Below, piece after piece: positions 52,847 through 62,019 of a DNA stretch of 64,000 nt (its first letter is position 1; every line of letters starts with the position of its first letter). The DNA is taken from contig CP115556.1 in the NCBI GenBank assembly GCA_030168595.1, forward strand, positions 744,001 to 808,000, read 5' to 3'. The stretch is from Methanomassiliicoccales archaeon LGM-DZ1. GTDB taxonomy: Archaea > Thermoplasmatota > Thermoplasmata > Methanomassiliicoccales > Methanomethylophilaceae. A program made the translations under genes and the position numbers. The notes beneath the pieces are model-generated. The model searched no databases and had not been told where the DNA came from. It saw only the letters and a list, made by a program, of their open reading frames with translations.

Positions 52847-55800
52847 ATGGACTCGGAGGAGAACCTCTACAAGGAACTGGTGCAGCTGCGCAAGAAACTG
52901 AGGGAAGAGCACACCGCCGAAAACGGGAAAGCTCCCCAGATATGCTCGGACGAGGCGCTCATGGAGATGGCCCGCCGCATGCCGACGAAGCTCGAGGACC
53001 TGACGGCGATAGACGGCATCGGCCAGCGCTTCGCCGAGGTCTACGGGAACTCGTTCCTGGCGGTGACCAGGCGCTACGCCGTCACGGCCGCCAAAGGGGC
53101 GAAGCTCGACGACGGCGTCGCCGGGACGCTCAGGGAGCTGCAGAAGAAGCTGGTGAACGTCAGCAAGGGCAACAGGCTCCTCTTCATGCCGCGCACCGGC
53201 GCCAAGAGCTCCTACGACCTGACGATCACCGTCCAGAGCGGCGACGTGCTCGATTTCCTCTTCGGGAGGAGGGAGAGCCTGACCGTCTGCGACAGGACCT
53301 CCGGGAAAGAGGACGCCAAGGCGTACACCCGGGTCAACAACATCTTCCGCGAGGTGAACCGCGACGTCAGGGAGCGCGGATCGTACGACCTGTACATCGC
53401 CTATCCTTTCTGCGAGGGGCGCCTCGAAGGCGATGAGGAGTTCTGCATCAGGGCGCCGCTCGCCCTGTTCCCGGTGAGGGCCGAGAGGCACTCCTCCACC
53501 TTCGTCCTGACGCTGGACAGCGCGCGCGACATCGTCTACAACACGACTCTGCTGCTGGCGTTCATGAAGACCTCGCGCCACAACCGCCCCCTGCCGGACA
53601 GCGTGATCGAGGAGCCCGACCGCCAGAAGTTCATGGACGAGCTGCTCGCCTTCTATGCGAGCGCGGGGCTGAAGATCGGCTGCGACCGGCGCAGGTCCGC
53701 CCTGGAGAAGTTCACCGAGTATCGGGCCTCGCAGTTCCCCAGATACGGCCAGGGCGAGATGATGGTCGTGTTCAGCGCCGTCCTCGGGAAGTTCCCGTCG
53801 TACTCCAACTTCATCCAGAGGGACTTCGACGAGATGCTGTCCGGAAGGGCCATCAACTCCACTCTCGCCGACCTCATCAAGGACCTCAACAAGGAGGACT
53901 ACTATGCGGACGGCCCTGCCCCCCTCAGCGAGAGCGACATGAAGAAGGAGGGCATCGAAGCGTCCGAGAAGGATCTGACCTACATCAACGTCCTCAACTC
54001 AGCACAGGAGAACGTCCTGACCGCCATCGAGAAGAAGGACGATATCGTGGTGCAGGGCCCTCCCGGGACCGGAAAGTCCCAGGTGATCACCGGCCTCATC
54101 TGCTCGGCGGCCGTCAACGGGAAGACGGTGCTGATGGTGTCCGAGAAGAAGACCGCATTGGACGTGGTCTACAGCCGCCTGGGCAGTCTGTCGAAGTACT
54201 GCCTGCAGATCGACGACACCTCTGACAAGGACCGCTTCTACAGGCAGCTGGGCATCATGATGGAGATCCGCCCCCTGGCCATCCCCAAGGGGACCGACGA
54301 GATCTCCGGCCGCATAGACGAGGATGTCTCCAAGCTCACCGAGATATCCGACTGCATCTACAGCCCGGACGACTTCGGGATCGCTCCCGTCAGGCTCTAC
54401 GGGATGGACCCCTGGCTCAACTCCGGGGACAGGAGCCAGTTCGAGACCTACAAGATCTACGAGAAGGACGTCGACGGCTCCCTGCTGTCCCAGAAATACG
54501 ACGGAGTGAGGGGGCTCCACAGCAAGTTCGCCTCCTCCGGCCTGGTCGGCAACTACCGCGATTACTTCCGGATCATGGAGAAGGACCCGTGGATGGGCAT
54601 CATGAAGCAGGACCTCAGCGGCTTCGACATCGCGGCGATGAAGTCCGACCTCGAGCGCCTCAGCGGGGAGGTCGAGGACCTCAACAGGAAGGGATTCCTG
54701 TCGAGGCTGTTCTCCAAGGGCAAGGTGACCAGGGACGCCACCTCGATAGCGAACAAGTACTTCCAGAGCTACGACGGGAAGACGATCGACCGGATCATGC
54801 GGGCGCCCGCCGAGTACGCCGAGGCGCTGGACAATTACGAGACCTACGCGAACCGCTCCACGGTCTACCACGGCCTCAGCCTCGCGGAGAGAGAATACGG
54901 GAAGGACCTGCTGGCCGTCGGGAAGGACCTCTCGATCGGCGACAGCGAGGCCAACGACGGGATCTACAAGTACCTGCTGAACAGGCGCCTGCAGTCGTTC
55001 GATTCCACCCACCGGCAGATCCTCCAGATGCTCCACGATTTCGACGGCATCATCGCCGACATAGACCTCAAGATGGAGCAGAAGAGGGCGGCCACCAGGA
55101 GGCTGCTCGAGGCTAAGCTCGCCGACTCCCTCCGCGTCATGAGCGAGTCCAAGCGCCGCGGGGACATCGCCAGGATCATCGAGAACAAGAGGAAGTGGAG
55201 CCTCGGCAAGTTCATCGGCCGCTACAGCTATGAGCTGTTCGGCGCCGTGAAGATCTGGCTCCTGACCCCCGAGGTCGTCTCCGAGATCATCCCGATGGAC
55301 ATGGGCCTGTTCGACCTCCTCGTGTTCGACGAAGCGTCCCAGATGTACGTCGAGCGCGGGGTGCCGTCCATCTACCGCGCCAAGAAGGTCGTCGTCGCCG
55401 GGGACCACAAGCAGCTCAGGCCCTCCTCCCTGGGGGTCGGCAGGATCACCTACGGCGACGAGGACGAGGACGAATCCGAGGACGTCGAGGTCAACAGCGC
55501 CCTCGAGGAGGAGAGCCTCCTGGACCTCGCCCGCTCCAGGTACGACAGCATCCTCCTGAACTTCCACTACCGCTCGAAGTACGAGGAGCTCATCGCGTTC
55601 TCCAACTACGCGTTCTACGGCGGGAGGCTCTACGTCTCGCCCAACATCGAGACCCCGGAGAGGCCCCCGATCGAGGTCGTCAGGGTGGACGGCGTCTGGA
55701 AGGACCGCAGCAACCTCGCCGAGGCGGACAGGGTGGTCGCGATCCTCAAGCGCTTCTCCGTCGAGAGGAGGAACAGGGAGACCGTAGGGATCATAGCGTT

Positions 55801-56617
55801 CAACGTGTCCCAGCGCGACCTGATCAACGACCGCCTCGAGGACGCCTGCGCCAAGGACCCGGACTTCGATGCCTGGGTGGCCGACGAGAGCCGGCGCTAC
55901 GACAACGGGGAGGACGTGGGCCTGTTCGTGAAGAACATCGAGTCCGTCCAGGGGGACGAGAGGGACCTTATCATCTTCTCGATCGGGTACGCGAGGGAGC
56001 CGGACGGGAAGTTCCACCAGAGATTCGGCTGGCTCAACGCCCGCGGCGGCGAGAACAGGCTGAACGTCGCCATCTCCAGGGCCAAGCGCAAGATAATCAT
56101 CGTGTCGTCGATCGAGCCGGAGGACCTACAGGTCGATGCCCTCGAGTCTGAGGGCCCCAGGATCCTCAAGAGCTACCTCCAGTACGCGAGGGCGGTCAGC
56201 AACGGCAGGAGGGACGAGGCCCAGGCGATCCTGAGGTCGTACACGGCGCCCGGGACCGACGAGCGCATCGAGGAGGAAGAGCAGGCGGCGGCCCCGGTGA
56301 TGGACAGGGTCTACGAGACGCTGGTCAGGAAGGGCTACACCGTCGAGCGCAACGTCGGCATCGGCGGCTACACCATAGACCTCGCCGTCAAGCAGGACGG
56401 CAGGTACATCCTGGGCATAGAGAGCGACACCCGCATCTACGCCTCCGGCGCCGGGACGAGGGAGAGGGACTACCACCGCCAGAAATACCTCGAATCGAGA
56501 GGCTGGCACATCCACAGGGTATGGACCCCCGGCATGTGGAAGTCCCCGGACACGGAGATCTCCAGGATAGTCGAGGCCATCGAGAGGTCCCAGACCGGGT
56601 CCCCTATCCAGCCGTGA
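52847..56617 (+). CDS. HRDC / DUF4011-type SF1 helicase with C-terminal Vsr-like nuclease, probable defence gene
   Basis: This 1,256-residue protein has several parts. Residues ~4-75 are an HRDC DNA-binding domain (CSDEALMEMARRMPTKLEDL, GIGQRFAEVYG). Residues ~90-330 resemble DUF4011 (LVNVSKGNRLLFM). An SF1 Upf1/Dna2-like helicase follows with Walker A QGPPGTGKSQVI near 400, DEASQMYVERG near 827, GDHKQLRPSS, NFHYRSKYEELI, VQGDERDLIIFSIGY and LNVAISRAKRKI. The last ~100 residues are a Vsr/PD-(D/E)xK-like nuclease (YTIDLAV, LGIESDTRIY, RQKYLESRGWHIHRVWT). A TATA-like GTTTTATTTA overlaps an upstream ATG at 52808, so the ATG at 52847 after GGTGGGAC is preferred. The layout resembles the single-gene helicase-nuclease defence systems called Hhe. 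Confidence 0.82.
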   Translation: MDSEENLYKELVQLRKKLREEHTAENGKAPQICSDEALMEMARRMPTKLEDLTAIDGIGQRFAEVYGNSFLAVTRRYAVTAAKGAKLDDGVAGTLRELQKKLVNVSKGNRLLFMPRTGAKSSYDLTITVQSGDVLDFLFGRRESLTVCDRTSGKEDAKAYTRVNNIFREVNRDVRERGSYDLYIAYPFCEGRLEGDEEFCIRAPLALFPVRAERHSSTFVLTLDSARDIVYNTTLLLAFMKTSRHNRPLPDSVIEEPDRQKFMDELLAFYASAGLKIGCDRRRSALEKFTEYRASQFPRYGQGEMMVVFSAVLGKFPSYSNFIQRDFDEMLSGRAINSTLADLIKDLNKEDYYADGPAPLSESDMKKEGIEASEKDLTYINVLNSAQENVLTAIEKKDDIVVQGPPGTGKSQVITGLICSAAVNGKTVLMVSEKKTALDVVYSRLGSLSKYCLQIDDTSDKDRFYRQLGIMMEIRPLAIPKGTDEISGRIDEDVSKLTEISDCIYSPDDFGIAPVRLYGMDPWLNSGDRSQFETYKIYEKDVDGSLLSQKYDGVRGLHSKFASSGLVGNYRDYFRIMEKDPWMGIMKQDLSGFDIAAMKSDLERLSGEVEDLNRKGFLSRLFSKGKVTRDATSIANKYFQSYDGKTIDRIMRAPAEYAEALDNYETYANRSTVYHGLSLAEREYGKDLLAVGKDLSIGDSEANDGIYKYLLNRRLQSFDSTHRQILQMLHDFDGIIADIDLKMEQKRAATRRLLEAKLADSLRVMSESKRRGDIARIIENKRKWSLGKFIGRYSYELFGAVKIWLLTPEVVSEIIPMDMGLFDLLVFDEASQMYVERGVPSIYRAKKVVVAGDHKQLRPSSLGVGRITYGDEDEDESEDVEVNSALEEESLLDLARSRYDSILLNFHYRSKYEELIAFSNYAFYGGRLYVSPNIETPERPPIEVVRVDGVWKDRSNLAEADRVVAILKRFSVERRNRETVGIIAFNVSQRDLINDRLEDACAKDPDFDAWVADESRRYDNGEDVGLFVKNIESVQGDERDLIIFSIGYAREPDGKFHQRFGWLNARGGENRLNVAISRAKRKIIIVSSIEPEDLQVDALESEGPRILKSYLQYARAVSNGRRDEAQAILRSYTAPGTDERIEEEEQAAAPVMDRVYETLVRKGYTVERNVGIGGYTIDLAVKQDGRYILGIESDTRIYASGAGTRERDYHRQKYLESRGWHIHRVWTPGMWKSPDTEISRIVEAIERSQTGSPIQP

Positions 56618-56717
56618 ACCGGGGCCCGCATCTCGGCGATGCCGGGGGCCCCGGCCCCTGAAACTCTTTATTAGGCTCACCAAAATCATTATCGTTGATG
56701 CACGCATAACCGCACAT

Positions 56718-56936
56718 ATGGCAAAACTGAGCCTCAAGATCGAGAACATGATGTGCGAGAACTGCGTCGCGAACGTCACCAAGGCGCTGGAGAGCGTCAG
56801 CGGGGTGTCCGGCGTCAAGGTGAAGATCGGCTCGGCCAAGCTCGAGTACGACGAGTCCAAGACGGATGAGGCCGCGATCGTCAAGGCCGTGGTCGATGCA
56901 GGGTACCCTGCGAAGGTGAAGAAGGGCCTCTTCTGA
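56718..56936 (+). CDS. copZ: Copper chaperone (HMA domain)
   Basis: The 72-residue protein has one heavy-metal-associated fold with the metal site [10 protein letters not shown] and the usual ending DAGYPAKV. It hands Cu(I) to the ATPase encoded seven bases downstream. A TATA-like CTTTATTAGG lies about 45 bases upstream. Confidence 0.92.
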   Translation: MAKLSLKIENMMCENCVANVTKALESVSGVSGVKVKIGSAKLEYDESKTDEAAIVKAVVDAGYPAKVKKGLF

Positions 56937-56943
56937 CGATGCG

Positions 56944-59214
56944 ATGACGCAGAAGAAGGAGATCCTCCGCATCGGAGGGATGTCTTGCGCGGCCTGCGCC
57001 GTCAAGATAGAGGAATCCGTCAAGAAGGTCCCGGGCGTCTCCGATGCGGTGGCCAATTACGGGAACAACACGGCCACCGTTACCTATGAAGACGGCACAG
57101 ACCGTTCGAAGATAATCGGCGCCATAGAGAAGGCGGGATACACCGTCATCGAAGGGGATGCCAAGGCCATCGCCGAGGCGGACCGGAAGGAGGCCGAGTA
57201 CAAGAAGACCAACCTGATTATCGCGGTCGTCTTCGCGATCCCCCTGAGCATATACGCCATGGGGCCGATGTTCGGCGCGAGCATGCCGTTCCGCGACGAC
57301 GACCCGCTCGTGTACGCGTGCATACAGCTGGTCCTGTGCTCCGTCATCCTCATCGCCGGCCGCAGGTTCTTCAGCCGCGGCATCCGCGGGCTCATGATGC
57401 TGAGCCCCAACATGGACTCCCTCATATGCCTCGGGTCCGGCGTCGGGTTCCTTTACGGGATATACAACACCTGGCTCATTTGGACGGGCGATACAGGCGC
57501 CGTGGAGGACCTGACGTTCGACTCGGCAGGCATGATCATCGCGTTCATCTCGATAGGGAAGTACCTGGAGGCCGTCGGGAAGGTGAAGACCAACGACGCT
57601 GTGTCCGGGCTGCTGAAGCTCGAGCCCCAGAAGGCCACGGTGATAAGGGACGGGAAGGAGGAGATCATCCCCCTGGAGGAACTGAAGGCCGGGGACACGG
57701 TGCTCGTGAGGCCCGGGGAGTCCGTCCCTGCGGACGGAACCGTCCTGGAGGGAGAGTCGAGCGTGGACGAGTCCATGCTCACCGGAGAGTCGGTCCCCGT
57801 GCTCAAGAAGGCCGGCGACAAGGTCTTCGGGGCCACCGTCAACGGGACCGGGAGCCTCAGGTTCCGCGCCGACCTGGTCGGCAAGGACACTGCACTGTAC
57901 CAGATCATCGGGATGATCGAGGGCGCCCAGGGCACCAAGGCCCCCATCGCGAGGATCGCCGACCGCGTATCGGCGGTGTTCGTGCCCGCGGTGATCATCA
58001 CAGCGGTCTGCGTATGCCTCCTGTGGCTGATCGCCGGGGGCAGGAGCGTGTCGTACTCGGTCACCGCCCTCATCTCCGTGCTGGTCATAGCCTGCCCCTG
58101 CGCGCTCGGGCTGGCGACCCCCCTGGCCATCATCATGGGCACCGGGAAGGGCGCCAAGTACGGCATCCTGTTCAAGAGCGCCGCCACCATGGAGGCATGC
58201 GGGAACATCGACACCGTCGTGCTCGACAAGACCGGCACCATCACCGAGGGGCACCCCGAGACGACCGATGCCGTCCCGGCGCCCGGGTTCGATGCGAAGG
58301 AGCTGCTGGCACTTGCGGCGGCGGCCGAATCCGACTCGGAGCACCCCATCGCGGCCGCCGTGGTCCGGAAGGCCAAGGCCGAGGGGCTGGAGATCCCGGA
58401 GCACAGCGGGTTCGAGAGCGTCACCGGCAACGGGGTCATCTGCACCGCGGGCGGCAGGAAGGTGGCCGTCGGGGGCGCAGGCCTCATGAAGTCCCAGGGG
58501 GCAGACGTCTCCGCCCTGGAGGACCGCTTCGACGAGCTCGCCGGGCAGGCCAAGACCTGCGTTTACGTCTCCGCGGACGGAAAGGCCGCCGGCATCATAG
58601 CCGTGGCCGACCCGGTGAAGGAGACCTCCAGGTCCGCCGTCGCATCGATGAAGGCCCTGGGCGTGGAACCGGTCATGATCACCGGAGACAACCGCGAGAC
58701 CGCTCTCGCCGTCGGCAGGGAAGTGGGGATAGAGGACGTCCGCTACTCCGCCCTGCCCAAGGACAAGATCGATGCCGTCAAGCAGATGCAGGTGGAGCAG
58801 AGGACGGTCGCCATGGTCGGGGACGGCATCAACGACGCCCCCGCGCTGACCCAGGCTAATGTGGGCATGGCGGTCGGCTCCGGCACGGACATCGCCATCG
58901 GCGCTGCGGACGTGGTCCTCATGAACCCCGACCTGCGGAACGTCCCGGCGACGTTCGAGATCGGACGCGCCGTGGTGAGGAACATCCACCAGAACCTCTT
59001 CCTGGCACTGATCTACAACTCGATCTGCATCCCCATCGCCGCCGGGCTCCTGACTGTCCTCGGGCTCGGGGAGTTCGACCACATGCCCATGCTGGCGGCC
59101 GCGGCCATGGCCTGCTCATCGCTCTCGGTGACGGCCAACGCGCTGAGGCTCGGCAGGTTCAGGCCGCGGTCCCTGGAGGATGCCGGGCTGACGGCCCCGC
59201 AGCCTGCCGCCTGA
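56944..59214 (+). CDS. copA: Copper-exporting P1B-type ATPase
   Basis: The 756-residue protein has one N-terminal HMA domain ([15 protein letters not shown]). Eight membrane helices include the copper-binding [11 protein letters not shown] near residue 385. The actuator motif is LTGESVPV, the phosphorylation site [10 protein letters not shown] near residue 425, the nucleotide domain SEHPIAAAV, and the hinge [13 protein letters not shown] plus the GMSCAAC domain point to Cu(I) efflux. It forms an operon with copZ. Confidence 0.95.
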   Translation: MTQKKEILRIGGMSCAACAVKIEESVKKVPGVSDAVANYGNNTATVTYEDGTDRSKIIGAIEKAGYTVIEGDAKAIAEADRKEAEYKKTNLIIAVVFAIPLSIYAMGPMFGASMPFRDDDPLVYACIQLVLCSVILIAGRRFFSRGIRGLMMLSPNMDSLICLGSGVGFLYGIYNTWLIWTGDTGAVEDLTFDSAGMIIAFISIGKYLEAVGKVKTNDAVSGLLKLEPQKATVIRDGKEEIIPLEELKAGDTVLVRPGESVPADGTVLEGESSVDESMLTGESVPVLKKAGDKVFGATVNGTGSLRFRADLVGKDTALYQIIGMIEGAQGTKAPIARIADRVSAVFVPAVIITAVCVCLLWLIAGGRSVSYSVTALISVLVIACPCALGLATPLAIIMGTGKGAKYGILFKSAATMEACGNIDTVVLDKTGTITEGHPETTDAVPAPGFDAKELLALAAAAESDSEHPIAAAVVRKAKAEGLEIPEHSGFESVTGNGVICTAGGRKVAVGGAGLMKSQGADVSALEDRFDELAGQAKTCVYVSADGKAAGIIAVADPVKETSRSAVASMKALGVEPVMITGDNRETALAVGREVGIEDVRYSALPKDKIDAVKQMQVEQRTVAMVGDGINDAPALTQANVGMAVGSGTDIAIGAADVVLMNPDLRNVPATFEIGRAVVRNIHQNLFLALIYNSICIPIAAGLLTVLGLGEFDHMPMLAAAAMACSSLSVTANALRLGRFRPRSLEDAGLTAPQPAA

Positions 59215-59231
59215 ACGATCAAACCTTATCG

Positions 59232-59262
59232 GGCGCCGGAATCCCGGCGCTCTCTCTTTTCA
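59232..59262 (+). terminator. Terminator after copA
   Basis: GCGCCGG/CCGGCGC stem followed by TCTCTCTTTTCAT. Confidence 0.65.
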
Positions 59263-59277
59263 TCCGGCAGGAAACCC

Positions 59278-59360
59278 TCAGGCACCCTGCTTCCCCAACA
59301 GCCAGTCGATCAGGTTCACGACATCGGTGCCGTCCTCGCTGCCGAGAGCAGGTCGAAATA
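59278..59360 (-). pseudogene. Possible remnant of a gene 3' end
   Basis: On the minus strand a short frame reads ALGSEDGTDVVNLIDWLLG then KQGA and a TGA stop. The composition is like real coding DNA here, but no start or upstream domain is present, and the DNA beyond it turns AT-rich. It may be the end of a lost gene. I do not recognise the family. Confidence 0.3.
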
Positions 59361-59503
59361 TTGCGTTCTTATGATCATCGTCATTGAACATGTCATTGCA
59401 AACTGATTCGAAAATATGTTCACTGATTGCAAAAATCAGAAAAATATTATTTTTGCAATCTCTAATGACAATTTTTTACACTTTTAAATGATTATCAAAA
59501 TGA
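59361..59503. other. AT-rich intergenic DNA
   Basis: No gene seen. It contains short inverted motifs such as ATGATTATCAAAATGATCA just past the dph6 stop, and ATTGCAAAAATC/AATATTATTTTTGCAAT, which could form a weak hairpin. Confidence 0.4.
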
Positions 59504-60163
59504 TCAGACGATCTCATTCACTCTGAGCATTCCAGACCCGTGCTTCCATTCCTTCTCGGACGAAACGATCCTCAGCCGGTGCGAGTACGGCGGCGAATAC
59601 AGCGCCATCGACTCATATTCCCCGCCTTCGCCCATGATGCTGATGCCGTACTTCGCGCGGAGCTTCTTCAGATCCTCGACCGCAGCGCGGTCGATCGGCC
59701 TCCCCAGCCAGGATTCGTCGAATCCCTCTGCATAGCATCCGACGATGACGGCCTCTATCCCCGCATCGATCAACTGGCCGAGCAGCATGTCCTGGTCCTT
59801 TCTCCACATCGGAGCAATGAACTTCAGGCCGAGGTCCCCGCAGACGATGTTCATCCGGTCCCACTGATAGTCCGACCAGACCGCACCCGAGACGACGCCG
59901 TCCACATCGAGGCCCTCGAGCGCCTTGCGGAGGCCCTCCATGTCGCTGCCTTCCTCTCCCGAGGAATGCCCTATGACCAGCTCCTTCCCCATGGCCTCGG
60001 CCATGGCGGGGACGCACCCCAGGTTGGGGGTGTGGAAGAGCCAGGAAGCACGGTCGTCAGGGACGACGTTCACCAGGTAGGGGACCTCATGGCCCCTCTG
60101 CTCCGCCAGATAGAGCGAGAACGCGGAATCCTTGCCGCCCGAGAAGAGGGATGCCAGCCTCAT
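59504..60163 (-). CDS. dph6: Diphthine-ammonia ligase
   Basis: Dph6 amidates diphthine to diphthamide on a histidine of EF-2. The 219-residue protein has the PP-loop LFSGGKDSAFSLYLAE at the N-terminus, then DGVVSGAVWSDYQWDRMN, APMWRKDQDMLLGQLIDAG and GISIMGEGGEYESM, all family marks. Its target EF-2 is encoded at 14.3 kb. It shares a central TATA box with the divergent rpiA gene. Confidence 0.92.
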   Translation of the reverse strand: MRLASLFSGGKDSAFSLYLAEQRGHEVPYLVNVVPDDRASWLFHTPNLGCVPAMAEAMGKELVIGHSSGEEGSDMEGLRKALEGLDVDGVVSGAVWSDYQWDRMNIVCGDLGLKFIAPMWRKDQDMLLGQLIDAGIEAVIVGCYAEGFDESWLGRPIDRAAVEDLKKLRAKYGISIMGEGGEYESMALYSPPYSHRLRIVSSEKEWKHGSGMLRVNEIV

Positions 60164-60186
60164 ACGCGGTGACGAACCTGCGCTAT

Positions 60187-60197
60187 CCTTATATGAC
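60187..60197. promoter_or_regulatory. Shared, centred TATA box for dph6 and rpiA
   Basis: TTATAT at 60189-60194 is 28-29 bases from both start codons (60163 and 60220). Read on either strand it gives a TATA-like box (CCTTATATGAC / GTCATATAAGG), so both mRNAs may be leaderless. Confidence 0.5.
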
Positions 60198-60219
60198 TTT
60201 TCATCTATGGGCGCTCGTT

Positions 60220-60909
60220 ATGCCGGACCTGAGCAATCTGAAGAAAGCGGCCGCCGAAAAAGCTGTGGACAGTTACGTGGAAGACGGGATGACCGTCGGC
60301 CTCGGGACCGGCAGCACGGCCTACTTCGCCATCCTCAGGGTCGGAGAGCTGGTGGCCCAGGGCTACAAGCTCAGATGTGTGGCAACCTCGCAGCAGACCG
60401 AGGATATAGCCAGGCAGCACGGCATCGAAATCGCCGACATAGACAGCGTCGACAGCATCGATGTCACCATCGACGGGGCCGACGAGATCGACCCGCACCT
60501 CAACCTCATCAAGGGCCTGGGCGGGGCGCTCCTCCGCGAGAAGATCGTTGCCGCGGCCACGGTCGCCGAGGTCATCGTCGCCGACGAGACCAAGCTCGTC
60601 GAGAAACTGGGCACCAAGGCGCCCCTCCCCGTCGAGGTCTGCAGGTTCGGCCACGGGAAGACCTCGTACGGGCTCGCCAGGAACGGCTGCCAGCCGACTC
60701 TGAGGATGAAGGACGGCGAGCCGTTCGTCTCCGACGGCGGGAACTACATCTACGACTGCAGGTTCCCCGACGGCATCGAGAAGCCGTACTTCATGCAGTC
60801 CGCGATCGACACCATCCCCGGGGTGGTGGAGTGCGGGCTGTTCCTCAATTGCGCCGTGTCGGCCGTCATCGCCCATTCGGACGGGACGATAGAAGAGAGG
60901 AAGGCCTGA
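60220..60909 (+). CDS. rpiA: Ribose-5-phosphate isomerase A
   Basis: RpiA interconverts ribose 5-phosphate and ribulose 5-phosphate. The 230 residues include GLGTGSTAYFAI near residue 28, CVATSQQTEDIARQHGI, the active-site DVTIDGADEIDPHLNLIKG and GGALLREKIVA. The ATG at 60220 (MPDLSNLKKAAAEKAVD) fits the family start. Confidence 0.95.
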   Translation: MPDLSNLKKAAAEKAVDSYVEDGMTVGLGTGSTAYFAILRVGELVAQGYKLRCVATSQQTEDIARQHGIEIADIDSVDSIDVTIDGADEIDPHLNLIKGLGGALLREKIVAAATVAEVIVADETKLVEKLGTKAPLPVEVCRFGHGKTSYGLARNGCQPTLRMKDGEPFVSDGGNYIYDCRFPDGIEKPYFMQSAIDTIPGVVECGLFLNCAVSAVIAHSDGTIEERKA

Positions 60910-60973
60910 ACGGCCGATCCCGAGATTCTATTTGAAAACCGGAAGGTCCTTTCGGGAGGCCTCCCGGAATATT

Positions 60974-61348
60974 TCATTCCGTTCCGAGCCTTTCCTCTAA
61001 CCAAGCCTTCAGGACGACGGCCTGGTTCTGCTCCTTGTCTTTCGCTCCGAACAGCAGGAGAACATCCCCGCTCTTCAGATTCTCTCTGACCTCATCCGAG
61101 AATGTGCCAGCCTGGGGATTCCCGTCCAATTCCTCCCGGTATCTCCGGGTAAATTCCTCAAAACGGCCGGGGTCGTGCCCGAACCATTTCCTGAGCTCGT
61201 TCGACGGGGCAATGTCCTTCGCCCACTCGAACTGCCCAAGATCTTCCTTGCGCTTGCCTCTGGGCCAAAGCCTGTCGACCAGAATCCGGAATCCTTCCGT
61301 ATCCGGCTTCAGATCGTAGACCCGCACAGCCCTGAGCTGATGATTCAT
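60974..61348 (-). CDS. DUF488 family protein (YeaO-like)
   Basis: The 124-residue protein has the family marks VYDLKPDTEGFRILVDRLWP, RGKRKEDLGQFEWAKDIAPS and DVLLLFGAKDKEQNQAVVL. DUF488 proteins are common, small and uncharacterised. The start at 61348 (MNHQLRAVRVYDL) leaves out nine in-frame upstream codons. It stands alone. Confidence 0.85.
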   Translation of the reverse strand: MNHQLRAVRVYDLKPDTEGFRILVDRLWPRGKRKEDLGQFEWAKDIAPSNELRKWFGHDPGRFEEFTRRYREELDGNPQAGTFSDEVRENLKSGDVLLLFGAKDKEQNQAVVLKAWLEERLGTE

Positions 61349-61479
61349 ACTCACGATCGACCCCTCGGGGAACATTTTTCAGACCGGTCCGAATGGATGG
61401 CCTTGCTGCCGTCTAAGCGCCTCATGCTGTATATAGGGAGCGCGCGATTACCAATCTGAACGGTCTTTCTTTTCCTTAC

Positions 61480-61508
61480 ACTATTAAATATGACCTCGGT
61501 ATAGCAGA
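61480..61508 (+). promoter_or_regulatory. Promoter of eL42 operon
   Basis: ACTATTAAATATG, eight bases, ATAGCAGA: identical in elements and spacing to the eS8 promoter at 27590-27618. Confidence 0.7.
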
Positions 61509-61567
61509 CCTAGTCGCTCCGGCGTATGCTATAGCATTCCAGCCGAAGAACATTCAAGGTGATATGA

Positions 61568-61846
61568 ATGAAGATGCCTAGGACGATCAAAACCTACTGC
61601 CCCTACTGCGGCACCCACACCATGCACGCGGTCGAGAGGGTCAAGAAGAAGAAGGCAAGCGAGCTCAAATGGGGACAGAGGAGATTCAGGGAGGTCACCT
61701 CTGGTTACGGAGGTTTCCCGAGGCCTAAGCCCGAGGGAAGGGAGAAGCCTACCAAGAGGATCAACCTCAGGTACAGGTGCGAGAACTGCAAGAAGGCCCA
61801 TCTTACCGCATGCATCAGGGCCAAGAAGTTCGAACTCACCGAGTGA
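61568..61846 (+). CDS. rpl44e: 50S ribosomal protein eL42 (L44e)
   Basis: The 92-residue protein carries the zinc site CPYCGTHT / RCENCKKAH and the basic stretch GGFPRPKPEGREKPTKR that reaches the E site. GGTG six bases before 61568 supports this ATG over one two codons later. It is the first gene of a five-gene operon. Confidence 0.96.
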   Translation: MKMPRTIKTYCPYCGTHTMHAVERVKKKKASELKWGQRRFREVTSGYGGFPRPKPEGREKPTKRINLRYRCENCKKAHLTACIRAKKFELTE

Positions 61847-61851
61847 TTATC

Positions 61852-62019
61852 ATGGCAGGAAACTTCGTCAAAGTAAAGTGCCCGGACTGCGGCGCCGAGC
61901 AGATCGTCTTCAAGAAGGCAGCCACCAAGGTCCTCTGCAGCATGTGCGGATCCGTCCTCGTCACCCCCAAGGGCGGCGACGGCGAGATCTCCGGAGAGGT
62001 CCTTGAGGTGGTCGGCTGA
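61852..62019 (+). CDS. rps27e: 30S ribosomal protein eS27
   Basis: This 55-residue zinc-ribbon protein has FVKVKCPDCGAEQIVF and VLCSMCGSVLVTPKGG. It lies five bases after eL42 and overlaps the aIF2-alpha start by one base, the usual archaeal order. Confidence 0.95.
   Translation: MAGNFVKVKCPDCGAEQIVFKKAATKVLCSMCGSVLVTPKGGDGEISGEVLEVVG

Noticed and set aside
53999-56017. A 672-codon minus-strand frame opposite the helicase gene
   Set aside because: Composition is that of antisense GC-rich DNA, and all helicase motifs are on the plus strand.
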